A stretch of DNA of 52,213 nt from an uncultured Parabacteroides sp. (lineage in GTDB: Bacteria; Bacteroidota; Bacteroidia; Bacteroidales; Tannerellaceae). The stretch covers positions 1 to 52,213 of the forward strand of contig NZ_CANTZW010000030.1 of the NCBI RefSeq assembly GCF_947855115.1, written 5' to 3'. A program made the position numbers and the translations under genes. Positions within the stretch are counted from its first letter, which is position 1. Every line of letters begins with the position of its first letter. The notes under the pieces were generated by a model, which saw nothing but the letters and a program-made list of their open reading frames with translations, was not told the origin of the DNA and searched no databases. Positions 26,055-33,760 of this stretch are shown in pieces.

Positions 26055-27460
26055 TGAGCCTTAAAGTCAAAGAATTAAAGCAAGATATTCACAAGTCGGT
26101 TATGATTTACATAATCGGCTGTTGTTGTTTTGTGTTGGTTGCTTTGGCATCTTTATGGTTCGGATACTATGTAATCCGCTATCACAATGAGCATGAACTA
26201 CCGATTCAACTTACGATTATTTCATTGGCAGGAGGTATATTATTATGGGAAATGATTAAGTCATTCCGTTTTAAGACCTCACTACCTAAAACTTTTAAGC
26301 CGATAACAGAACAGGAATATCCGGCATTGTTTGATATTATAAATGAGGTTACAACAACGCTAAATTTATCTTCCATTTGCAAGGTTTATATATCTCCCAA
26401 TGCAACTGCTGCGGTATTCATTCAACCTCAATTACGCAACCTTATTTTTGAGCCCAAAAGGAATCTTGTTGTTGGTTTGGGATTCCTTACCCAAATGGAT
26501 GATGATGAAATACGAGCAATGCTCTACCACGAGTTCGGTCATTATGCTCAAGAGGAGATGAAGAACTCTATTTCAGTTTACACGATTGGTCAGTTTTCAC
26601 GTTCATTCGTTTCAATCAAAGAGTTAAAGAAACAAGGCACTTGGGAAATGCAGATGAAGATGCAGTTATTACTGTTTACTTATTTTGCAATATGGATCTG
26701 TAATCGCATCAACAAGGCATATTCAAAGTTAGCGAAACAAATGGAATACGATGCCGATGATGTTGCAGTTAAATATGTGGGAGCATCTACATTACAAAGG
26801 GCATTACTCCATGCTGCGTGTATTCGATACAATTATGATGTTGTTCAATGGGGTATGCAACAACTACAATCACAAAACATTATAGTTGATAATCAATATT
26901 TAGCGTTATCCTTTGTCGGGAACTACTCCCGACCATCACGCCGTCTGCTCTCTGATGAGGTTATAAAACGTGTTGAACGATTGGGAAAATTGGAAACAAA
27001 AAATACAATTGCCACAAATACAGTTCAGCAATCAGCATTATTGTTAGCAGAGGATAACGGGCAAACATCACAACAATGTCCTGCAATACAGTTCGCTCAG
27101 TGGTTACGACAGGGATTTACAATTTATACTCAACAACGGCTCTTAGAAACATCTGTTGAATTGGAAATTCATCTTGATAAACGGAAACACAAACTTCCAT
27201 ATTTTGACGGCTCTTACAAGTTGCTTCTTGATGATAAAGAAATCGGTTCTGGAAATTTTATAAAAGGATATACATTGAAGCGTAAAACCTCACCGGGTAA
27301 GCACAAACTTACTGCATACGCTCCATCCGGAATCATCTCGACTCCTTTTGAATTTGAGGTAGAACAAGATAAATCGTACCATATAGAAATGGATTATAAA
27401 CTCCATGCGAAGGATGGAATTTATGATGTGTTTGGCTATTTGATAAAAGATAATGTGTAA
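26054..27460 (+). CDS. M48-family membrane metalloprotease
   Basis: A 468-residue zinc protease related to HtpX and Ste24. Two N-terminal membrane helices lie at about 16-40 and 52-70. HEFGH is at 159-163, with a Glu near 231 in MEYDADDVA as third zinc ligand. A further hydrophobic segment lies near 200. The C-terminal about 90 residues look like a beta-sandwich ligand domain (YKLLLDDKEIGSGNF...). M48 proteases serve membrane protein quality control. It follows the anti-sigma-like gene with overlapping codons and may act in the same stress response. Confidence 0.88.
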   Translation: MSLKVKELKQDIHKSVMIYIIGCCCFVLVALASLWFGYYVIRYHNEHELPIQLTIISLAGGILLWEMIKSFRFKTSLPKTFKPITEQEYPALFDIINEVTTTLNLSSICKVYISPNATAAVFIQPQLRNLIFEPKRNLVVGLGFLTQMDDDEIRAMLYHEFGHYAQEEMKNSISVYTIGQFSRSFVSIKELKKQGTWEMQMKMQLLLFTYFAIWICNRINKAYSKLAKQMEYDADDVAVKYVGASTLQRALLHAACIRYNYDVVQWGMQQLQSQNIIVDNQYLALSFVGNYSRPSRRLLSDEVIKRVERLGKLETKNTIATNTVQQSALLLAEDNGQTSQQCPAIQFAQWLRQGFTIYTQQRLLETSVELEIHLDKRKHKLPYFDGSYKLLLDDKEIGSGNFIKGYTLKRKTSPGKHKLTAYAPSGIISTPFEFEVEQDKSYHIEMDYKLHAKDGIYDVFGYLIKDNV

Positions 27461-27480
27461 TTAAACTGTGAATTTAAATT

Positions 27481-28248
27481 ATGAATGACAATCATGAATA
27501 TAACCCTTTAGAAATAAAAGAAGGATTAATTCCGAGGTTTATAAATTGGTGTAAAGGTAAAGTCAAATCAATCATAACAGTAGGAAGCATTGGATTGATT
27601 TTTGCTGGTATACAAACTTATAAAACTGTTTTTGCACCGGATATAGCATCAGAGATTAATGAAATAATCAATTTAGCCATACGAGAATACAATGCAATAG
27701 AACCTGTTAGTGTTCCAGATTCACTAACTAAATATGATTATGAAGTTCAATTACTTAAGTCATATCAGGATGAATTTGAAATATATAAATTATACTTGCA
27801 AGCTTTAAACATAAAGGATGTTAGTGAAGATAATGAAGCAATTAAGTTTCATTTGTATCAATATCGATACGAAAATATGTTGGCATATGGAATAGAATCA
27901 CAAAGGATACTAGAAAAAGCACAAAAAGTATTCATGTATGAAAAGGATAGCATTAAAAACAAAAAATTTGGGAAAACTATAAATGCTGATTTAATGTATT
28001 TAATCCTTGATATGCAGAAAAAATCCAATAATGAAAAACAAATTGCTTTGACAGATTTTTCTTTTTATAAGAATCGTGGTTGGAATAAATTGACATCAAA
28101 AGAAAAACAACGAGTATTTGAGATTCTAGACCAAGGTTATGCAAGTGAATCATCTTTAAAAACCATTGAATTGCAAAATGAATTTTATAAATCTTTATAT
28201 ATAGCAGTTAGTATACGATTAAGAGAAATAATACGGAAATCTAAGTAA
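27481..28248 (+). CDS. Hypothetical single-pass membrane protein
   Basis: A 255-residue protein with a membrane helix at about 31-47 and a long helical soluble part after it. It starts 20 bases after the M48 gene, with no terminator between them, and is followed directly by a strong terminator, so it is probably the last gene of the operon. No family is recognised. Confidence 0.68.
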   Translation: MNDNHEYNPLEIKEGLIPRFINWCKGKVKSIITVGSIGLIFAGIQTYKTVFAPDIASEINEIINLAIREYNAIEPVSVPDSLTKYDYEVQLLKSYQDEFEIYKLYLQALNIKDVSEDNEAIKFHLYQYRYENMLAYGIESQRILEKAQKVFMYEKDSIKNKKFGKTINADLMYLILDMQKKSNNEKQIALTDFSFYKNRGWNKLTSKEKQRVFEILDQGYASESSLKTIELQNEFYKSLYIAVSIRLREIIRKSK

Positions 28249-28256
28249 AAGCATAT

Positions 28257-28300
28257 AAACGGCATAATCTCAATGATAGATTTTGCCGTTTGTTTTTCTC
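28257..28300 (+). terminator. Rho-independent terminator ending the long operon
   Basis: A 14-bp stem (28257-28270 with 28278-28291, one mismatch, 7-base loop) is followed by GTTTTTCTC. It starts 9 bases after the last stop codon. Confidence 0.8.
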
Positions 28301-28319
28301 ATAATTAAAACGGGAAATT

Positions 28320-28676
28320 ATGAAAAGAATACTATTACTTACCGCAATGATTTTTGGTTTGACTACAGTGACCTACGCTCAAAGTGATTATTACATCAAA
28401 AAAGCGCAGAGTTACCAGCGTGAATCCGAGTATTACCAAAAGAAGGCAGAAGGTTACCGAAAGGAAGCTACCTATTATCTTAAAAAGGCTGAAGGATACC
28501 AGCGAGAAGCTGCCTATTACACAAAGCGAGGAGATATAGATCGTGCAAAGACTCAAACTCGTTATGCGGAAGATGCTATGGATAAGTATAAGACACAACT
28601 GAGATATGCGGCAGAAGCTGATGAAAAAGCAGCAATGTATCTTCGTTGGGCAGCAGAAGCATTAAAGAAACATTAA
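28320..28676 (+). CDS. Secreted helical repeat protein
   Basis: A 118-residue protein with a clear signal peptide (MKRILLLTAMIFGLTTVTYA, cleavage before QSDYY). The mature part is a low-complexity helix with repeats of the form YYxKKAxGYxREA at about 14-residue spacing, rich in Tyr, Lys, Glu and Ala. It is probably periplasmic and elongated, perhaps a coiled coil. It starts after the operon terminator, so it may have its own promoter. Function is unknown. Confidence 0.75.
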   Translation: MKRILLLTAMIFGLTTVTYAQSDYYIKKAQSYQRESEYYQKKAEGYRKEATYYLKKAEGYQREAAYYTKRGDIDRAKTQTRYAEDAMDKYKTQLRYAAEADEKAAMYLRWAAEALKKH

Positions 28677-28687
28677 TACTTACAACT

Positions 28688-29086
28688 ATGAATAATCGTA
28701 TAGCACCTGATTATGTTACATCTCTGAAAGAGAATGAAATCTTTGTGTTGGGTTGCCGTCGTTCGGGCAGACATTGGGAAGGTGCAGCCGCTTTTGCACT
28801 GGAAAACTTTGGGGCAATATTCGGACAAGGAGATGGCACACAAGGTAAATCATATGCTATAGTAACCGCAGGAGTTGGTTTAGCCGATATAAAAGTTGCA
28901 GTTAAGAGATTTACACAATATGCAATAGAACATTCAGAACAAAATTTCTTGGTTACTCCCATAGGTTGCGGCTTAGGTAGATGGCGGGTTCCTCAAATTG
29001 CTCCTATGTTTCGTGATACTTCATTGCTAAATAATGTCTGGCTACCCAAAGAGTTTTGGGATGAATTGAATTTCTCAGGTTTTTAA
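28688..29086 (+). CDS. Small protein resembling the A1S_2505 phage non-structural family
   Basis: A 132-residue cytoplasmic protein from the ATG at 28688, 9 bases after the preceding stop. The pattern NEIFVLGCRRSGRHWEGAA, FGAIFGQGDGTQGKSYAI, then LVTPIGCGLGRW and QIAPMF resembles a conserved family of small phage and bacterial proteins annotated as phage non-structural protein (A1S_2505). Gly-rich loops suggest nucleotide-derivative binding. Biochemical role is unknown; the family call is by memory of the pattern. Confidence 0.6.
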   Translation: MNNRIAPDYVTSLKENEIFVLGCRRSGRHWEGAAAFALENFGAIFGQGDGTQGKSYAIVTAGVGLADIKVAVKRFTQYAIEHSEQNFLVTPIGCGLGRWRVPQIAPMFRDTSLLNNVWLPKEFWDELNFSGF

Positions 29087-29223
29087 GATATTTCCTAGAA
29101 TATCCTCATTTAATCAACTACCAAGACTCGTTGGAGAATTTGGCGTTTTTTTCTTTTTCCACGATAGAATCTCATACAATCACATCTCATATTATCAAAT
29201 CAACAATAAAAGTATAAAAGAAG

Positions 29224-29772
29224 ATGGAACAGGAAACTATTAGATTTGAGCAAAAAAATAACGAAGTATGCGTGTATGGTTATCCAGAATTGAAAGACCA
29301 CAAAGGTATTCTTGCAGGCGATGGAATAGTTTTTTTCTTTGGCGAAGGCTGGCGAAATAATGAATTATATGTAACCAATACGATTATAAGGAAATTTCGT
29401 AAGTTAGCAACTACTGATGGTGAATTGTTGGTTGATGACAATGATATTGACTATGATGCGATAGCCAAGGAGTGCAAAAATGGAATTGCTAATACACAAG
29501 CCAAAGTTATACGCTATGCAGGACTCAATCGGTGGGACGGATTTAAAGATGGTCTAGGCGCCATTACATGGACGCTTTATCCTGACGGGTGATATTTTGC
29601 CGATGAGGATGGCTTTGGGATGGAAGATAATGGCGAAGAGGTGGTATATGCAATAATCGACACCGACCTGAATATAATCGAGCCATTCCGCCCGATAAAG
29701 GATGTCTCAGCATATTTGAAAGAAATAAGGAAGAATTATCGTAAATCAGTAACAATTAATATTAAAGCATGA
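29224..29772 (+). pseudogene. Hypothetical gene interrupted by an in-frame TGA
   Basis: The first frame (122 residues) ends at TGA 29590-29592 in TLYPDG-stop. The same frame then continues without a further stop to 29770-29772, reading YFADEDGFGMEDNGEEVVYAI and a basic end. The two parts read as one protein of about 182 residues, and the second part has natural composition, so the TGA is probably a nonsense mutation. No family is recognised. Confidence 0.6.
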
Positions 29773-30940
29773 AGAAAGTAACATTCAAAGAGTATTTCTC
29801 CACCTTGTTAGGCGGCATATGGCAGGCTGTTTTGTGGATTGTCGGACTATTCGGATATAAAGACGAAAGTTCATTCGGGAAAGTGATAAAACGCATATTT
29901 GCATTGTGCATAACCATTCTACTGATGTTGTTTACTGGTTGCATTTTGTATGCTTTTACTACAGAAGTGGTATATGATAAATGGATAAGACCACATGTCT
30001 ATAATAGGGTATGGGAAGAAAAGCATATAAGCAATCACATTGTATTTCAACAACTGTATTATTCAAATGAAGGTAGGGTATTTGATGAAAATAAAAAAAA
30101 GTAATTCTCAAAGATGTTGATTGGGTCGTAACTTCCGATGATAAGGATTCATTGGCGGTATTTGCAAGAAATGGCAAACGTGGGTATATCAATCGCTTTA
30201 CCGGAAAGATTACCGTTCCTGAGAACTATACTCGTGCATGGATATTTTCTGAAGGACTGGCAGCTGTTGAGAAAGATGGAGAACTGCTATTTATCGACCA
30301 CTCCGGCAAGGTTGTTATTGACAGGGACTTCCAAGTGCATTTTGACAATCCGAAATATGCTTTCAAGAACGGATATTGCATGATAAAGAATCCTGTTGAT
30401 GGAAAAATGGGGTTGATTGACAGAAACGGTAATTGGGTCTTGAACGCAGAATACGATAATCTGTTCAACAATGAAGGATTCTGGCAGGTGGAGAAAGATG
30501 GCTGCATCGGACTATATACGGCAGAACTGGATGTAATGTTTCCTGTTGAAAATACTGGAATCTGTGTGTATGACGATGCCATTGAAGTCCGTCATGCAGA
30601 CCATACGGCAAAGCGTTACGACTATGAAGGGAATATAGTTGTTGATTTCGTAATTGATGAGGTAAGCAATATGCAGTATGAAACAACAGAACTTCGCAAT
30701 GGTGTAGAATCTGTCGATAATGAATGTTTGGACAATAAAATTTATGGGATAGCCGATTGCCAGCGATATTTGGTTCGAAGCGGAAATTACAACACCCCCG
30801 ATTACTATGGACTGCTGAACCGTAACGGCAAGACCATAACTCTACCGATATACACATCAATCGAAGCCATAGGTAAGGATCGGTATCTTTGCCAACCGGA
30901 CGGCGTGATTGTCAATAATCAGGGAGAAATCATAAATTAA
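29769..30940 (+). pseudogene. WG-repeat-like membrane protein, frameshifted
   Basis: The first part (111 residues to 30104) has a cytoplasmic start and one membrane helix at about 42-65. In the next frame, from about 30105, the sequence continues as a WG/KWG-type beta-repeat protein (KRGYINRFTGKITVP, GELLFIDHSGKVVID, KMGLIDRNGNWVL, YYGLLNRNGKTITLP). One extra A in the run of eight A near 30095-30102 joins both into 390 residues. The domain probably lies outside the membrane. Function of WG-repeat proteins is mostly unknown; the frame break may be mutation, slippage or sequencing error. Confidence 0.72.
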
Positions 30941-30966
30941 AGAATCCAGCCAAACTAACCTATTAA

Positions 30967-31010
30967 AGAGTGTCAGATAAAGAAATTACTTTGCTGACAC
31001 TCTTCTTTTA
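30967..31010 (+). terminator. Rho-independent terminator
   Basis: Perfect 10-bp stem AGAGTGTCAG (30967-30976) with CTGACACTCT (30994-31003), 17-base loop, followed by TCTTTTA. Confidence 0.75.
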
Positions 31011-31443
31011 TTTAAAAGAATGGACCAAACTTTTTGTTACTTATATTTTGCGTTGCATATAATGATTCAAATTGTTATTATTTTGTTACTCATTTATTGT
31101 ATTGTCATTTTATATATCTTATAATCATTGCTATATATTATTGATTTATCTTGGAGGGAAAGGAATATAAAATCAACCCAGACAGCCATTATTGAGTTCG
31201 GCTTTACTTTATTGGCAGGGTGTACATATTAGAATAAAGCAAAGTCATAAAGACGTTATAGGGAAATTTTCATCTTCTCCCCTTTTATCGGATAACCAGA
31301 ATACTGATATCGTTTATGGTAGCAGTCGAAATGCCAATTTCATTTGTATATACGACACGGCTTGCCGTGCAGTTTCAACAGGTATCTGTTGCGAGATATG
31401 CCAAGGTATAACCTCCACTCCGTTATGGTTGTACATTGGCGCT
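31011..31443. other. Non-coding stretch upstream of the second oriT-like region
   Basis: About 430 bases without a credible gene; a 90-codon frame at 31192 lacks family features. A short palindrome, CACGGC-TT-GCCGTG, lies at 31356-31369. By analogy with 4826-5178, it probably holds relaxosome-binding DNA. Confidence 0.4.
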
Positions 31444-31495
31444 CTCGCCGGCTCAGCCACTTAGTCGGTGCGGTACTCGCCGGCTCGCACCTTAA
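31444..31495 (+). other. oriT: Second putative origin of transfer
   Basis: Contains an 11-bp direct repeat CTCGCCGGCTC (31444-31454 and 31476-31486); the second copy runs into GGCTCGCACC followed by TTAA. The same core is at 5216-5230 ahead of the first MobC gene. It stands 22 bases before the second MobC start. Confidence 0.55.
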
Positions 31496-31517
31496 CCCGT
31501 TATAATATTAGATTCCC

Positions 31518-31946
31518 ATGGAAAAAGAAATAATAAAACAAACAGAACAGAACGAGACTCCGGACAATAGGAGAACCGTATTTATCGGGGCCAAAGTCAG
31601 CCCCCGACAGAAAGAACATATCAAGTCACTGGCCGAACAATGCGGAATGACCGTGAGCGATTATCTGCTTGCACGGGCATATAATTATTAGCCAAAGGCA
31701 AGACTCTCCAAAGAGGAAGCTGCACTGCTGCAGAATCTGGACAACTGCCGTGCTGACCTGGTGAAATACACGTCAGCCCTTCATGGTATGAGTGCAAGCC
31801 AACGGCATATGATGTTCAACCAGATTCCATTTATGGTGAACTGGCTGAAGGAGCTTGGCAATGTGGCAGAAAATATCTGCCAGTTCCTCAACTCCGTAAA
31901 AGAGCCGAACAGTATTCCAACCAATAATAAAACTGAAGAATCATGA
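31518..31946 (+). pseudogene. mobC: MobC-like gene with internal stop
   Basis: Starts at the ATG at 31518 and reads FIGAKVSPRQKEHIKSLAEQC, GMTVSDYLLARAYNY, then TAG (31689-31691), then PKARLSKEEAALLQ to a stop at 31944-31946. The intact homologue at 5263 has Arg at the TAG position (SYNYRPKARL). The gene is therefore a recent nonsense pseudogene of 142 codons. Confidence 0.8.
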
Positions 31947-33150
31947 TCGCAAAGGCTAAAGCAATATCGCATGGTATAAACGACATCCGTTATATAACCG
32001 GCGAATCACATAATAAAAAACATCCGGAAAAAATCTATCGGGTATTGGACAATATGATGCCATCGGAACCAGATGCAATGGGTGTCTGGAATTCCATGCA
32101 GCTTACCCTTTCTCGCTTCCGTCCGGTGAAGAACTCAGTCATCAGGATTGAACTTAGTCCGTCACCCGAACATACCAAGGACTTCACCATTGAAGACTGG
32201 CAAAAACTTTGGCAGGATTTCTCTACAGAGTTTGACAAACAGGTGTTCAAAGACAAGAACGGGAAAGTACGAAACTGTCCGACCAATCTGGCCAACGCAA
32301 ATACACAGTCTGGCTCCATATGGAATCCAATAGCGGAGTTCCTCATCTTCATGCTGCTGTCTGCCGGATGGATGAAGACGGACAGATCAACAACGACCAC
32401 AATATACACCTTCGTGCCCAATGGGCAGCGGAAAGAGTGGCAAAGAAACGTGGATGGACAACAGCAAAACAAGTAAGAAATATCAACATACCATTAGTTA
32501 CACGGGATTGTATGAATGTCCTTAAATCAATGTCATCATGGTCATGGGATGAATACAAAGCAGCATTGACAAAGAAAGGATACACCATACATGAGCGAAA
32601 GGACGATGATGGTATTCTTCACGGATATGCTATAATGAAAGGAAAGACGAAATACAAAGCTTCCGATCTGGGTATTGGTAGAAACCTGATGGTTTCAAAA
32701 CTTCCTGCCACATGGGAGATACTTCATTATAGGTCAGGCATTGCAGCGAATAACAAACCTAAAGACACTGATTCGAAACAGATTCAGAAGCCATCGGCAT
32801 CCGCTGATTACACCCAATATAAGATCTACAATTCGAATACGGTTCCCTATACATTGAGTCACGAAGGTCAGGAACATCGGTTCTACATTCCAGAAAAAGT
32901 ACTCAACCATTTTAACGATGAATTTGATTATTGTTTCGTCTCCAATTCACAGGAGTTAACCGATATGGCAGTAGCAATATTTGTCGAATTGCTGGAAGTT
33001 CCTAATGCACCAACCGGAGGTGGTGGTGGTTCACAAAGCGAATTGCCATGGAGAGATAAGGACGAGGATGATCTCTTATGGGCAAAAAAATGTGCCCGTG
33101 CTGCTATTCGTACCTTAGGAAAGAAACCGCAAACTGGATTAAAACGATGA
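31943..33150 (+). pseudogene. Relaxase gene with a frameshift
   Basis: Starts at the ATG at 31943 (MIAKAKAISHGINDIRYIT, with the catalytic Tyr) and follows the relaxase at 5724 closely. Near 32310 the frame shifts by one deleted base: upstream reads TNLANANT, and VWLHMESNSGVPHLHAAVC resumes in the next frame. From there it is open to 33150, with HLHAAVC and DHNIHL. The restored length, 402 residues, matches the first relaxase (404). Together with the MobC stop, this module is probably inactive unless the breaks are sequencing errors. Confidence 0.82.
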
Positions 33151-33154
33151 GCTT

Positions 33155-33676
33155 ATGAAAAAGAAATTTGATTTTACCGCTGAAATGAATGAAGCACAGG
33201 CTACCAAAAGTACTCCTCAAAATGAATATCTTGAGGAGGAAAAACGTCTGCTTGGTATAAACGTAAAAGAACTTGCCGAGTTGAATGACAATGTGTATGG
33301 ATTGAGGACGGATCTTACCGCATTGGTAGATTTATTAGGAAAATACAAACTGTCTATTACTCAGGATACGCAAGAGCAGGCTGTAAAATTTGGCAATACC
33401 ATTCTTGGCCAGTTCATTGATCAAATTGAAACCAAGTGTACAGAGGCAGAGCAGAGGATTGCTCAAATGGATAACCGTATTTCTCTATCACATAAAGCAT
33501 TTTATATTTTGATTGTTATTCTAATTGCCTTATCCTCTTTCTTGGTCTGTATGATAGTGGCGAATGTAGAATTTTTGCATTCTTGGTTAATTTGGAGGAT
33601 GGTTGCTGTATGTGGGCTTATAGCGATCTTAGGGATTACGATGGTGATGGTAGTGTCGTATTTTTTACTAAAGTAA
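33155..33676 (+). CDS. Mobilization-associated membrane protein, second copy
   Basis: A 173-residue homologue of the protein at 6948: charged helical N-terminal part and two C-terminal membrane helices (about 110-132 and 145-170, with FLVCMIVANVEFLHSWLIWRM matching FFACTMVANEYFIHSDLLGKL). It starts 4 bases after the relaxase frame and is intact. It is the last + strand gene before a terminator. Confidence 0.72.
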   Translation: MKKKFDFTAEMNEAQATKSTPQNEYLEEEKRLLGINVKELAELNDNVYGLRTDLTALVDLLGKYKLSITQDTQEQAVKFGNTILGQFIDQIETKCTEAEQRIAQMDNRISLSHKAFYILIVILIALSSFLVCMIVANVEFLHSWLIWRMVAVCGLIAILGITMVMVVSYFLLK

Positions 33677-33692
33677 AAATATATTAAGATAG

Positions 33693-33737
33693 TCTCAACT
33701 GGTAAACTTTAATCTACCAGTTGAGAATTCTTTTTTT
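33693..33737 (+). terminator. Terminator between convergent transcription units
   Basis: Perfect 12-bp stem (33693-33704 with 33715-33726) and 10-base loop, followed by ATTCTTTTTTTAA. It ends the + strand mobilization unit and faces the minus-strand defence operon. Confidence 0.82.
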
Positions 33738-33760
33738 AATAATTCCCTATATACATTTAA

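Noticed and set aside
31192..31464. 90-codon frame before the second oriT-like core
   Set aside because: Runs into the oriT-like repeats and has no recognisable protein pattern.
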